Made by a program: the position numbers and the translations under genes. This document shows positions 1 to 11,217 of a stretch of DNA of 64,000 bases, piece by piece. This stretch comes from Streptomyces sp. RPA4-2 (GTDB lineage Bacteria > Actinomycetota > Actinomycetes > Streptomycetales > Streptomycetaceae): contig NZ_CP050975.2 in NCBI RefSeq assembly GCF_012273515.2, forward strand, positions 6,572,001 through 6,636,000, given 5' to 3'. Below the pieces are notes generated by a model that did no database searches, had not been told where the DNA came from, and saw only the letters and a list, made by a program, of their open reading frames with translations. How positions within the stretch are numbered: the stretch's first letter is position 1; every line of letters starts with the position of its first letter.

Positions 1-679
1 CGCGCGCCGAGGCGCGTACCGACCGCGGGTCGCCGCTGACCGTGACGTGGTAGAAGGCGCGCAGCGAGACCGCCATCGGCAGGGCGTCCAGGACGCTGTG
101 GGTGGCCACGAAACGCTGCATGGCCCCCGCCGTGAGCGGCTCGAGCTGGTCGACCGGCCCGGTGTCGGGGGAGACCAGCGGGGTCGCCAGCGACTGCGGG
201 CCGAGGCCGACGCGCACCTGGGCGAAGTCCTCGTCACCCGGCCGCCGTTCCCACACCCGGCTGCCCTCGGCGACCAGCGCCCACAGCTGCTCGGGGGAGG
301 GGTGCTGGTAGTACTGGGCGTCGCGCTGGGCCCGCGCCGTGTCCAGCGCGGCTCGCCGGGTCTGCGACAGATAGCTCAGGTAGTCGCGGCGCATGTCCGC
401 CAACTGCCCCTGGGAGCCGCGGCGGAAGCGGACCACCATCGCGATGGACATGGCCACCGTCGACGCGATCATCACCATGCCCATGATCTTCATGAACGGT
501 TGCCCGTTGGTGAAGAAGAAGACCACCGAGCCGCCCATGCCGAGCGTCGGCAGCAGCTGCATGAGGACGCTGTCCTGGTGCCCGCGCGGAAGTTCCGGCG
601 GTGGCTGCAGGACGACCTCGTTGGTGGGTACTTCCGACGGCAGCGCCCTGGGCGGGCGCTTGACGATGATTTGGCTCAC
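1..679 (-). CDS. eccC: Type VII secretion ATPase EccC, N-terminal part
   Basis: This is the first roughly 226 residues of an FtsK/SpoIIIE-type ATPase that powers ESX/type VII secretion at the cytoplasmic membrane; the gene runs off the left edge. The start is a GTG at 677-679 giving VSQIIVKRPPRALPSEVP, an N-terminus typical of EccC. Two adjacent hydrophobic segments (about residues 43-86) are followed by a basic stretch and the EccC domain with the motif YYQHPSPEQLWAL. The ATPase cores lie outside the window. It is divergent from eccD, which encodes the membrane channel partner. The family is clear; completeness cannot be judged. The Shine-Dalgarno is weak. Confidence 0.9.
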   Translation of the reverse strand, partial: MSQIIVKRPPRALPSEVPTNEVVLQPPPELPRGHQDSVLMQLLPTLGMGGSVVFFFTNGQPFMKIMGMVMIASTVAMSIAMVVRFRRGSQGQLADMRRDYLSYLSQTRRAALDTARAQRDAQYYQHPSPEQLWALVAEGSRVWERRPGDEDFAQVRVGLGPQSLATPLVSPDTGPVDQLEPLTAGAMQRFVATHSVLDALPMAVSLRAFYHVTVSGDPRSVRASAR

Positions 680-1074
680 TGCTCACCAATTCCCTTGCCG
701 GCCCCAGGGTCTTCCGCCCGCCGCCCCGTGTCAGGCGGGCGGAGGCCGCCGCGCGATCCTACTGACTTCCCGCTGAGGCCACAGGAGACGGGTGGGCGGT
801 AAGGTGCCGGATGTTCGCGTGAGCACACGCGAACAGGGCTGGAGAATCAGGGCATTTCGCGCGATGTGGAGGTGCCTGGGGCCTTCGGTCCGGTCGCACG
901 GGCCGCTTTCCGCCGCCTCGCCGCACAGCCGGCCCGGCGCGCGGAGCAAAGAGGCGCAGGACCTTCACACGGCCGACGCGGAACCACCGCAGCCGCGGAA
1001 CCACCGCGGAAGCGCGACCGCCGAAGACCCGGAACCACCGCAGACGCAGGACCATCACTGAGGGGGAGCAGCAG
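680..1074. promoter_or_regulatory. eccC-eccD divergent control region
   Basis: This 395-base non-coding stretch separates the divergent eccC and eccD genes and must hold promoters for both. I see no convincing -35/-10 pair. Its right third is a 17-bp tandem repeat described separately, and it ends with the eccD ribosome binding site (GGGGGAG at about 1062-1068). Confidence 0.5.
980..1058. repeat. 17-bp tandem repeat upstream of eccD
   Basis: The 11-mer GGAACCACCGC starts at 980, 997 and 1031, exactly 17 and 34 bases apart. Degenerate units fill the slot at 1014 and the position after 1047. This gives about 4.6 copies of a 17-bp unit ending 16 bases before the eccD start codon. Confidence 0.8.
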
Positions 1075-2589
1075 GTGAGCATGACGGCCTCCGCGACAAC
1101 CACCGGAGCCGGCGGGCCGGGCCCCGGAGCCCCCCAAGGGGCGGGCACCGGCCTGGGCTTCTGCCGGGTCACCATCGTCGCGCCCGACAGCCGCATCGAC
1201 GTGGCACTGCCCGACGACATCCCGGTCGCCGACATCTACCCGGAGATCCTGCGGCTCTCCCAGCAGAGCCCCGCCGAGGGCGCCCCGGTCGGCTACCACC
1301 TCGTACGCCGCGACGGAACCGTCCTCGACAGCTCGCGCTCCTTCGCCGCCCAGCGGATCCTCGACGGCGAACTCCTCACCCTGCGCCCCTTCTCCGAGTC
1401 GCTGCCGCCCGCGGTGTTCGACGACGTCTCCGAGGCCGTCGCGTCCGCGGTGACCCGCGAACGCAGCCTGTGGAGCGGCGACCTGACGCGGGCCGCCGGA
1501 CTCGTCGGCGGTGCCGTGCTGCCGACGCTGCTCGCCTTCGTGGCCTGGACCGCCGATCCCCGCCACGACATGCACAGCCTGCCCGGCATCCTCGCGGGCG
1601 TCACCGGCGTGCTCCTGGTCGTCCTCGCCGCGATCCGCGCCCGGATCTACGACGACCGCGCCTCCGCGGTCGCGCTCGGACTCGGCGCGCTGTCGAACGT
1701 GGGCGTCGCGGGCTCCGGGCTGCTCGCCGTCGCGCACGGTGAGGGCATCGGCAAGCTGCAGTTCCTGCTGGCCTGCGCCGCGGTGCTGGTCGCCTCGGTG
1801 ATCCTGACGCTGTGCTCGCCGCGCGGGGACGGCCCGTTCGTCGCCTTCGTGTTCGCCTCCGGCATCGGCCTGGTCACCGTGTTCGCGGCCCTGCTCGTGC
1901 ACTGGACGCCCACCGAGACCGCCGCGCTCTGCGCACCGGTCGCCGTGGGAGCCCTGGCCTTCCTGCCGGGCATGTCCATGCGCTTCGCCCGCATCCCGAT
2001 CGGCTTCGACCCCCCGAACGCCACCCCGCGCAGCGCGTACGGCGCCGAGCCCGCGCCTCCGGAGCCCGTCGACGCCGACCGCATCGAGGCACAGACCCGC
2101 CGCGGCCACGAACTCCTCGTCGGCCTCGTCGGCGGGTGCGCGCTGCTCGCCGTCGGCGCCTCGGCGGTGCTCGGCTTCTCCGACGACCTCTGGGGACAGC
2201 TGCTCGCCTTCGCGACCGGCGTCGCCCTCCTGATGCGCGCCCACCTCTTCCGTTACACCGCGCAGGTCGCCCCCGTGCTGGGCGCGGGCCTCGGCTCCCT
2301 CGTCCTGCTCGGCCTCGGCCTGGCACTCCACCCGCCGCACTCCCTGGTGCGCGACGCCCTCGCCGGGGACCGCGCGGACCTGGACATCCGTACGATCTGG
2401 CTCGTCGCGGCGATCGCGGCGGCGGCCGCGCTGGTCACCGCGCTCGGCCTGATCCTGCCGCGCGGCGGCCTCACCCCGTTCTGGGGCCGCTTCCTGGAGA
2501 TCGCCGAGAGCTTCGTGCTGCTCACCCTGATCCCGCTGGCACTCGCGGTCTTCGACGTCTACGGCACGGCCCGCTCGATGACGGGCTGA
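1075..2589 (+). CDS. eccD: Type VII secretion integral membrane protein EccD
   Basis: EccD is the polytopic membrane component of the ESX/type VII translocon. The 504-residue protein begins with a Gly/Ala-rich lead, then a ubiquitin-like YukD fold (about residues 25-105, starting RVTIVAPDSRIDVALPDD). About eleven hydrophobic segments follow from residue 140 to the C-terminus, which matches family length and layout. The GTG at 1075 has a GGGGGAG ribosome binding site 7 bases upstream; an ATG two codons later is an alternative start. It diverges from eccC and ends at a strong hairpin terminator. Confidence 0.92.
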   Translation: MSMTASATTTGAGGPGPGAPQGAGTGLGFCRVTIVAPDSRIDVALPDDIPVADIYPEILRLSQQSPAEGAPVGYHLVRRDGTVLDSSRSFAAQRILDGELLTLRPFSESLPPAVFDDVSEAVASAVTRERSLWSGDLTRAAGLVGGAVLPTLLAFVAWTADPRHDMHSLPGILAGVTGVLLVVLAAIRARIYDDRASAVALGLGALSNVGVAGSGLLAVAHGEGIGKLQFLLACAAVLVASVILTLCSPRGDGPFVAFVFASGIGLVTVFAALLVHWTPTETAALCAPVAVGALAFLPGMSMRFARIPIGFDPPNATPRSAYGAEPAPPEPVDADRIEAQTRRGHELLVGLVGGCALLAVGASAVLGFSDDLWGQLLAFATGVALLMRAHLFRYTAQVAPVLGAGLGSLVLLGLGLALHPPHSLVRDALAGDRADLDIRTIWLVAAIAAAAALVTALGLILPRGGLTPFWGRFLEIAESFVLLTLIPLALAVFDVYGTARSMTG

Positions 2590-2613
2590 CCGGCCACGCG
2601 CCTCGGCGGCGAC

Positions 2614-2654
2614 AGAAGGAGGGCGGTCGGCCCACGGGCGACCGCCCTCCTTCT
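2614..2654. terminator. Bidirectional terminator between eccD and the DUF397 gene
   Basis: A perfect 16-bp inverted repeat (AGAAGGAGGGCGGTCG at 2614-2629 against its complement at 2639-2654) closes a 9-base loop. It lies between converging genes and should stop transcription from both sides. Confidence 0.85.
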
Positions 2655-2706
2655 GTTCCGCTTCCGTTCCGCCGGCCCGTTCCGCCGTCCGCTCCGGCCG
2701 CGCGGA

Positions 2707-3027
2707 CTACTCCGCCGCGAGCCCGCCGTTGTGCGGCGCCGGCTCCAGGTCGAACTCGCCGTCCCGGGCCCCCAGCACGAAGGCCCGCCACTCCGCCTCC
2801 GTGTAGCGCAGGACGGTGTCCGGGTCGAGCGACGAACGCATGGCCACCGCACCCGCGGGCAGATACGCGATCTCGACCCGCTCCTCGTGCTCCTGCGTAC
2901 CCGGCGCGCTCTGCCACTCGACGTCCGAGATGTCCAGCGCGTAGAGCTCGTCCCGCTCCCGCTCCTTGCGCGCCTTGACGTCCGCGTCCCTGACGTCGAC
3001 GTCCCTGTCCGCTGCTGCCTCGGCCAT
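2707..3027 (-). CDS. DUF397 domain-containing protein
   Basis: This 106-residue soluble protein starts with ATG at 3025-3027 (MAEAAADRDVDVRDADVKAR). Its C-terminal half has the DUF397 pattern: W-QSAPG, VEIAYLPAGAVAMRSSLDPD, then YTEAEWRAFVLGARDGEFDL. DUF397 proteins are abundant in Streptomyces, usually beside an XRE-type helix-turn-helix regulator that they are thought to modulate. No such partner is adjacent here, and the N-terminal half is an unusually long charged extension. Biochemical role unknown. Confidence 0.85.
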   Translation of the reverse strand: MAEAAADRDVDVRDADVKARKERERDELYALDISDVEWQSAPGTQEHEERVEIAYLPAGAVAMRSSLDPDTVLRYTEAEWRAFVLGARDGEFDLEPAPHNGGLAAE

Positions 3028-3292
3028 GTTCGGACGGCCCCTTCCCCACGTACGGTTGACCTCTGCCGTCACCCTAGTGGCCGGACCGGCACCGCCCGTG
3101 AGGTTCCGGGACCTGGGCGGACGCATCCGGCCAGGCTGGTACGCTGTGTGACGGCCGTTTGTGTACGCACCCCCGGAGCCCATCGCTCTGGAGGCCGCGC
3201 CCAGCGGATCCCCGCCTCCCGAGTAACGGAAGTTCCCCTGAGATGTGGACCAGGGGCACTCGGTGGCACATCAAAGACTACGAGGAGTACGC
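3028..3292 (+). promoter_or_regulatory. rpsO promoter and leader
   Basis: The region upstream of rpsO should contain its promoters and a long 5' leader. Close to the gene, CCCCTG (3235-3240) and CAGGGG (3251-3256) form a short hairpin about 25 bases before the ribosome binding site CGAGGAG (3281-3287). S15 represses its own leader in several bacteria. Whether this hairpin does that is inference. Confidence 0.45.
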
Positions 3293-3580
3293 GTGTCGCT
3301 CGACGCCGCTACGAAGAAGCAGCTCATCAGTGAGTTCGGCCAGAAGGAGGGCGACACCGGCTCCCCCGAAGTCCAGGTCGCCATGCTCTCGCGCCGCATC
3401 TCGGACCTGACCGAGCACCTCAAGACCCACAAGCACGACCACCACTCCCGTCGTGGTCTGCTGATCCTGGTCGGTCAGCGCCGCCGGCTGCTGCAGTACC
3501 TGGCCAAGAAGGACATCCAGCGCTTCCGTGCGCTGGTCGAACGCCTGGGCATCCGCCGCGGTGCGGCGGGCGCCAAGTAA
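3293..3580 (+). CDS. rpsO: 30S ribosomal protein S15
   Basis: S15 binds the central domain of 16S rRNA early in 30S assembly. The 95-residue protein ([17 protein letters not shown]...) has the usual family length and the conserved segment [20 protein letters not shown]. The GTG at 3293 has CGAGGAG 5 bases upstream; an in-frame start at 3245 would add a non-homologous tail. It precedes pnp, as in most actinobacteria, with a hairpin between the two genes. Confidence 0.97.
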   Translation: MSLDAATKKQLISEFGQKEGDTGSPEVQVAMLSRRISDLTEHLKTHKHDHHSRRGLLILVGQRRRLLQYLAKKDIQRFRALVERLGIRRGAAGAK

Positions 3581-3591
3581 GACGCCGTGAA

Positions 3592-3628
3592 GGGAGCGGT
3601 TCCCACCTCTTGGGAGCCGCTCCTTTTG
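3592..3628 (+). terminator. rpsO-pnp intergenic hairpin
   Basis: GGAGCGGTTCCCA pairs with TGGGAGCCGCTCC (one G-U pair), followed by TTTT. It can act as an attenuating terminator for rpsO. In Streptomyces the rpsO-pnp intergenic hairpin is known as an RNase III cleavage site controlling PNPase; that this hairpin does so is inferred from its position. Confidence 0.8.
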
Positions 3629-3931
3629 CTGTACGTGCCCTCTACGTGCGGAGTGTCACCGACGCTTTGTAGTGTGGTAGCACAACGACATACGCAGGAC
3701 GCGGCACGTAGGACACAGCGTGACGACGCCCCACCCGCCGGGTAGGGACCGTCATGACAAACGAACGAGGAGAAGCGCACCTCGCCGCCGCCGGTCCTCG
3801 GTAGTGGCCCCCGGGAGATTGCGACCCCGGGTGCTTCGATCGAAGACCGGCCCGCACCAGAAGGAGCGCCTCTCCGCCACCGTCCCCCTGCCACACGGGC
3901 AGGACGGGACGAAGACGAGGAGAAAACGCTA
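3629..3931 (+). promoter_or_regulatory. pnp upstream region
   Basis: These 303 non-coding bases between the rpsO hairpin and pnp are expected to hold pnp's own promoters. The A/T-richer stretch around 3665-3690 (TTGTAGTGTGGTAGCACAAC) is the likeliest place. The ribosome binding site GAGGAGAAAA lies just before the GTG start. Confidence 0.4.
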
Positions 3932-6147
3932 GTGGAGAACGAGACCCACTACGCCGAGGCCGTTATCGACAACGGTTCCTTCGGCACCCGCACCATCCGC
4001 TTCGAGACGGGCCGGCTGGCCAAGCAGGCCGCCGGTTCCGCCGTGGCGTACCTGGACGACGACACCATGGTGCTGTCGGCCACCACCGCTTCCAAGAAGC
4101 CCAAGGACCAGCTCGACTTCTTCCCCCTCACGGTGGACGTCGAGGAGCGGATGTACGCCGCCGGCAAGATCCCCGGCAGCTTCTTCCGCCGCGAGGGCCG
4201 GCCCTCCGAGGACGCGATCCTCACCTGCCGCCTGATCGACCGCCCGCTGCGCCCGTCCTTCAAGAAGGGCCTTCGCAACGAGATCCAGGTCGTCGCCACG
4301 ATCATGGCGCTCAACCCCGACCACCTGTACGACGTCGTGGCGATCAACGCCGCCTCCGCGTCCACCCAGCTGGCCGGTCTGCCCTTCTCCGGCCCGGTCG
4401 GCGGCGTCCGCGTCGCGCTGATCAACGGCCAGTGGGTCGCGTTCCCGACGCACACCGAGCTCGAGGACGCCGTCTTCGACATGGTCGTCGCCGGTCGCGT
4501 CCTGGAGGACGGCGACGTCGCGATCATGATGGTCGAGGCCGAGGCCACCGACAAGACGATCCAGCTGGTCAAGGGCGGCGCCGAGGCGCCCACCGAGGAG
4601 GTCGTGGCCTCCGGCCTCGACGCCGCGAAGCCCTTCATCAAGGTCCTGTGCAAGGCGCAGTCGGACCTCGCCGCCAAGGCCGCCAAGCCCACCGGCGAGT
4701 TCCCGATCTTCCTGGACTACCAGGACGACGTCTTCGAGGCACTGACCGCCGCGGTCAAGAGCGAGCTCGCCCAGGCGCTCACCATCGCCGGCAAGCAGGA
4801 CCGCGAGGCCGAGCTGGACCGCGTCAAGGAGATCGCCGCCGAGAAGCTGCTCCCGCAGTTCGAGGGTCGCGAGAAGGAGATCTCCGCCGCGTACCGCGCG
4901 CTGACCAAGAAGCTGGTCCGCGAGCGCGTCATCAAGGACAAGGTCCGCATCGACGGCCGTGGCGTCACGGACATCCGTACGCTCGCCGCCGAGGTCGAGG
5001 CCATCCCGCGCGTGCACGGCTCGGCGCTGTTCGAGCGTGGCGAGACCCAGATCCTGGGCGTCACCACCCTCAACATGCTCCGCATGGAGCAGCAGCTGGA
5101 CACCCTCTCCCCGGTGACCCGCAAGCGTTACATGCACAACTACAACTTCCCGCCGTACTCCGTCGGTGAGACGGGCCGCGTCGGCTCCCCGAAGCGCCGC
5201 GAGATCGGCCACGGCGCGCTCGCCGAGCGCGCGATCGTGCCGGTCCTGCCGACCCGCGAGGAGTTCCCCTACGCGATCCGTCAGGTGTCCGAGGCCCTCG
5301 GCTCCAACGGCTCGACGTCCATGGGCTCGGTCTGCGCCTCCACCATGTCGCTGCTGAACGCCGGTGTGCCCCTCAAGGCCCCCGTCGCCGGTATCGCCAT
5401 GGGCCTGATCTCCCAGGAGATCGACGGCCAGACGCACTACGTCGCCCTCACCGACATCCTCGGTGCGGAGGACGCCTTCGGCGACATGGACTTCAAGGTC
5501 GCCGGCACCAAGGAGTTCGTCACCGCCCTCCAGCTCGACACCAAGCTGGACGGCATCCCGGCCTCCGTCCTGGCCGCGGCCCTCAAGCAGGCCCGCGACG
5601 CCCGCCTCCACATCCTCGACGTGATGATGGAAGCGATCGACACGCCGGACGAGATGTCCCCGAACGCCCCGCGGATCATCACCGTCAAGATCCCCGTGGA
5701 CAAGATCGGTGAGGTCATCGGCCCCAAGGGCAAGATGATCAACCAGATCCAGGAGGACACCGGCGCCGAGATCACGATCGAGGACGACGGCACCATCTAC
5801 ATCGGTGCCTCCGACGGCCCGGCCGCCGAGGCCGCCCGCGCCACGATCAACGGCATCGCCAACCCGACCATGCCGGAGGTCGGCGAGCGCTACCTGGGCA
5901 CCGTCGTGAAGACGACGACCTTCGGCGCGTTCGTGTCGCTGCTCCCGGGCAAGGACGGTCTGCTGCACATCTCGCAGATCCGCAAGCTCGCCGGCGGCAA
6001 GCGCGTGGAGAACGTCGAGGACGTCCTCGGTGTGGGCCAGAAGGTCCAGGTCGAGATCGCCGAGATCGACTCCCGCGGCAAGCTCTCCCTCATCCCCGTG
6101 GTCGAGGGCGAAGGCGACGACGACGACAAGAAGGACGACACCGACCA

Positions 6148-6151
<4 letters not shown>
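3932..6151 (+). CDS. pnp: Polynucleotide phosphorylase (PNPase)
   Basis: PNPase degrades RNA 3'-to-5' with phosphate and can polymerise NDPs. In Streptomyces the gene was first described as guanosine pentaphosphate synthetase (gpsI). The 739-residue protein has two RNase PH cores (about 10-150 and 350-560) joined by a helical domain, a KH domain ([20 protein letters not shown]) and an S1 domain ([20 protein letters not shown]). [10 protein letters not shown] and the acidic site [17 protein letters not shown] are intact. GTG start after GAGGAG. Its stop overlaps the start of the M16 protease by 4 bases (GTGA). Confidence 0.97.
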
Positions 6152-8306
<2,155 letters not shown>

Positions 8307-8357
8307 GCCGAGGGACGAGCACGGACGGACACCGACGGACACGGACACCTGGCAGAC

Positions 8358-8813
8358 ATGCGCGCGAAGATCACCTACGCCGTCACGGCGGCCGTCCTGG
8401 TCGTCTATTTCGTCCTGGTCGGCAGCCGTGGCGTGCTGCTCATCCAGAACGGCACCCTGATCACCGTCACCTTCGGCATCGCGGTGCTGATCCTGCCGGT
8501 CATCGGAATCTGGTTCCTCTGGAAGAACACGCAGTTCGTACGCAAGGCCAACCGGCTCGCCGCGGAGCTCGACGCCGAGGGCGGTCTGCCGGTCGACGAG
8601 CTGCGGCGCACCGCGGGCGGCCGTATCGACCGCGACTCGGCCGACGAGGTCTTCGCCCGGCGCAAGGTCGAGACCGAGGACGCGCCCGACGACTGGCGCA
8701 GCTGGTTCCGCCTCGCCGTCGCCTATCACGACGCCCGGGACACCCCGCGCGCCCGCAAGGCGATGCAACGGGCGATCGCCCTGCGCGAGGGCAGACCGCC
8801 GGCTGAGGCCTGA
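8358..8813 (+). CDS. Small membrane protein with TPR-like C-terminus
   Basis: This 151-residue protein has two N-terminal membrane helices (about 8-30 and 36-55). A cytoplasmic part follows with charged helices and a single tetratricopeptide-like pair at the end (WRSWFRLAVAYHDARDTPRARKAMQRAIAL). Homologs next to dapB are annotated as hypothetical or TPR proteins. It follows dapB by 51 bases and may be cotranscribed. No enzymatic motif is visible; a protein-protein contact role is only a guess. Confidence 0.8.
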   Translation: MRAKITYAVTAAVLVVYFVLVGSRGVLLIQNGTLITVTFGIAVLILPVIGIWFLWKNTQFVRKANRLAAELDAEGGLPVDELRRTAGGRIDRDSADEVFARRKVETEDAPDDWRSWFRLAVAYHDARDTPRARKAMQRAIALREGRPPAEA

Positions 8814-9216
8814 GTCCCGGCGGAGGCCCGGGGCGGGGCCCGGCAGGGGGCTCCGCCCCCAGACCCCCGTTCGGCCTGAACGGCCTCGTCCTCGAGCGCG
8901 GGCTGGGCTGGAGATACGAGCCCGCGGTGGGTGGTTCCGGCCGGGCTGGAGGTGGGAGACCTCGCTGAGAGGCCGACGCCCGGGGTCATGTCTTTCAGCC
9001 TGTCCGGTGTTTGAGGACGAGCCCTTCGGGCGAAGCGGGGGTCCAGGGGGCGCAGCCCCTTGGCGGGGTCTGGGGGCGGAGCCCCCAGGGACAGGATGAC
9101 GGGGTCCCCCCTGCTCGAGCGAAGCCGAGGGGCCCGAGGCCGCGGCGGCACCCCGAGAACGCCGGAGTCCGGCCCGGCGCAGAACGCGGGGCCTCGGCGC
9201 GGAGGGCCGGGAGACA
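8814..9216. repeat. Dispersed GC-rich Streptomyces intergenic repeat, inverted pair
   Basis: This gene-free stretch carries two oppositely oriented copies of a palindromic intergenic repeat. The left part (about 8843-8900) contains GGGGGCTCCGCCCCC, then AGACCCCCGTTCGG and GTCCTCGAGCGC. The right part (about 8992-9100) holds the mirror image: CCTGTCCGGTGTTTGAGGAC, GCGGGGGTC, then CTGGGGGCGGAGCCCCCAG. This core is familiar from many Streptomyces intergenic regions. No coding potential is seen. Confidence 0.7.
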
Positions 9217-9218
9217 CG

Positions 9219-9260
9219 ACGAAGGGGCCGGTCCGCACTACGCGGACCGGCCCCTTCGTA
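9219..9260. terminator. Strong hairpin terminator
   Basis: A 17-bp perfect inverted repeat (CGAAGGGGCCGGTCCGC at 9220-9236 and its complement at 9242-9258) has a 5-base loop. It sits just past the 3' end of the reverse-strand gene that stops at 9276 and can serve both strands. Confidence 0.85.
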
Positions 9261-9275
9261 CACGTCGGGCCGGGC

Positions 9276-9833
9276 TCAGCCCACCCGGTACTCGTCGGCC
9301 CAGACCTCGACGGCGTCCGCCGCCCGGTCGAATGCTTCCGTGCGAGCCAGGAAGTCGGAGTTGTGCGAGGTCAGCAGCGGTGCTACGGCATCGGCCGCCC
9401 GGTCTTTGCGGACCAGGAGCAGCGCCTGCCCCTGCACCGTGCGCGGCAGCCCGAGCCAGCGCACCGGCTGCTGGACGGTGCGCACGGCGACGACCTGCGG
9501 CCAGGGCGTGGTACTGGTGGTGAGGAAGCCCACGCGGCGCAGCCCCCGGGCACTCACCCAGACGCCCATCCGCAGCAGCCGCAAGGCGCTCAGGACGACG
9601 ATCACGGCGACGAGCAGACAGACCACGGCCGCGGAGCGGCTCCCGGCGAACGCGGTGATCACGGTGGCCACGAGTACATAGGACGCGAGCAGCAGAATCA
9701 GCGCGGCGAATGCCACCCGCCACGGGCCGGGCCGGTAGGGGCGCCGCCATTGGTCGCGGTCGTCGAACGGCAGGGCGAGGTCGTCCGCAGCCTCGTCAAA
9801 AGTACGGTCCGCCGTCAGGAAGGGCAGGGGCAC
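9276..9833 (-). CDS. Membrane protein with PH-like domain
   Basis: This 185-residue protein has a soluble N-terminus with WRRPYRPGPWR, two close membrane helices (about 39-62 and 68-88), and a C-terminal beta-rich domain (VWVSARGLRRVGF...WPQVVAVRTVQQP). That layout resembles the bacterial PH-domain proteins of actinobacteria. GTG start at 9833 with GAGGA about 6 bases upstream. Function unknown. It is followed by the hairpin at 9219-9260. Confidence 0.8.
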   Translation of the reverse strand: MPLPFLTADRTFDEAADDLALPFDDRDQWRRPYRPGPWRVAFAALILLLASYVLVATVITAFAGSRSAAVVCLLVAVIVVLSALRLLRMGVWVSARGLRRVGFLTTSTTPWPQVVAVRTVQQPVRWLGLPRTVQGQALLLVRKDRAADAVAPLLTSHNSDFLARTEAFDRAADAVEVWADEYRVG

Positions 9834-9923
9834 GACTGATCCTCACTCAATCCACGCATGGGCTGTGCCCGGTGAGGCTATCGAGCCGGGTCCCCGCTCA
9901 CCACCCTCGGGGGTCCGGAAGTG

Positions 9924-10163
9924 TCAGCGGCCGTCCGATGCCTCGGAGTGCTGTGTATGGGCCGGTGACGGGTCCTGCGACAGGGCCGGCATGCCGAGGA
10001 TCAGGGACCCCGCGAGCCCGGCGACCAGGGTGAGTCCCATGAGCCACCGCCCGGCTATCTGGCCGGCGGAGGCCCGCTCACGCGGTGGGGGAGTGACATT
10101 GCTGCGGAAGTTGTCGGCTTCGGCGATGAAGGCGAACGGTACAGGCTCGCGCCGACGGAACAT
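9924..10163 (-). CDS. Small single-pass membrane protein, hypothetical
   Basis: This 79-residue protein starts MFRRREPVPFAFIAEADNFR. It has one hydrophobic helix (about 40-60, WLMGLTLVAGLAGSLILGM) and a short polar tail. The start is supported by GAGGAGAC 8 bases upstream. It diverges from thyX. I do not recognise a named family. Confidence 0.7.
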   Translation of the reverse strand: MFRRREPVPFAFIAEADNFRSNVTPPPRERASAGQIAGRWLMGLTLVAGLAGSLILGMPALSQDPSPAHTQHSEASDGR

Positions 10164-10339
10164 GAGGACTGCGTCTCCTCTGGAGTCTCGAAGAAATCTC
10201 TGTCACCAATACAGACGTACGAACGCCCTCTTTGGTGCCCCGTTTCGCCGAGTTCATTGCGGCAAGGCCCGAACGCCCTGGTATCGGCGCCCCGTAGAGT
10301 GGCCGCGTTGCAAGCTGTGATGGAAGGACCCCCCGAATC

Positions 10340-11080
10340 GTGACCGACACCCCCGCCGACGATCTCAAGATCGATCTCCGCAGCGACGTCACCGTCGAGC
10401 TGGTGAAGCACTCCGCGGCCGACTCCGACGTGCTGTTCGCCGCCCGTGTCTCCACCGTCGGGGAGCAATCCCTGGACGAGATGGGCAAGGACCCGGAGCG
10501 CTCGAAGGGGTTGATCAACTACCTGATGAGGGACCGGCACGGCAGCCCCTTCGAGCACAACTCGATGACGTTCTTCATCAGCGCCCCGATCTTCGTCTTC
10601 CGCGAGTTCATGCGGCACCGCGTGGGCTGGTCGTACAACGAGGAGTCCGGCCGGTACAGGGAGCTCCAGCCGGTCTTCTACGTCCCGGACGAGTCGCGCA
10701 AACTGGTCCAGCAGGGCCGTCCCGGGAAGTATGTGTTCGTCGAGGGCACCGAGGAGCAGCGCGCGCTGGTCGCGGGCGCCATGGAGGACTCGTACCGCGC
10801 GGCGTACCGGACGTACCAGGAGATGCTCGCCGCCGGTGTCGCCCGCGAGGTGGCCCGCGCCGTCCTCCCGGTCGGCCTCTTCTCGTCGATGTACGCCACC
10901 TGCAACGCGCGCTCCCTGATGCACTTCCTCGGGCTGCGCACCCAGCACGAGCTCGCCAAGGTCCCGTCCTTCCCGCAGCGGGAGATCGAGATGGTCGGCG
11001 AGAAGATGGAAGCGGAGTGGGCCAGGCTCATGCCGCTCACGTACGCGGCCTTCAACGCCAACGGCCGGGTGGCGCCGTAG
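10340..11080 (+). CDS. thyX: Flavin-dependent thymidylate synthase
   Basis: ThyX methylates dUMP to dTMP using methylenetetrahydrofolate, NADPH and FAD. The 246-residue protein carries the ThyX signature as RHRVGWSYNEESGRY, starting at about residue 92. It also has the flavin/dUMP residues around EFMRHR and the C-terminal NARSLMHFLGLRTQ segment. RHR and the signature serine are separated by eight residues where the textbook motif has seven. GTG start with GGAAGGACC upstream. It stands just before dapA and RNase J, a common actinobacterial order. Confidence 0.96.
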   Translation: MTDTPADDLKIDLRSDVTVELVKHSAADSDVLFAARVSTVGEQSLDEMGKDPERSKGLINYLMRDRHGSPFEHNSMTFFISAPIFVFREFMRHRVGWSYNEESGRYRELQPVFYVPDESRKLVQQGRPGKYVFVEGTEEQRALVAGAMEDSYRAAYRTYQEMLAAGVAREVARAVLPVGLFSSMYATCNARSLMHFLGLRTQHELAKVPSFPQREIEMVGEKMEAEWARLMPLTYAAFNANGRVAP

Positions 11081-11179
11081 CGCGCTCCCACGCGCCTTCC
11101 GGCACAGATGTACGGATCAGCCGAGCGAGGTGTCCGTATTGCGGCATTTCGAGAAGTTCATCTAGCCTGATCAAACGGA

Positions 11180-11217
11180 CCCGGCACTGCTTGAACCCCC
11201 GAGCAGGCAGTGCCGGG
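11180..11217. terminator. Hairpin between thyX and dapA
   Basis: CCCGGCACTGC (11180-11190) pairs perfectly with GCAGTGCCGGG (11207-11217) around a 16-base loop. It lies about 100 bases after thyX and 70 before dapA, so it may terminate thyX. No U-tract follows, which is normal in Streptomyces. Confidence 0.65.
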
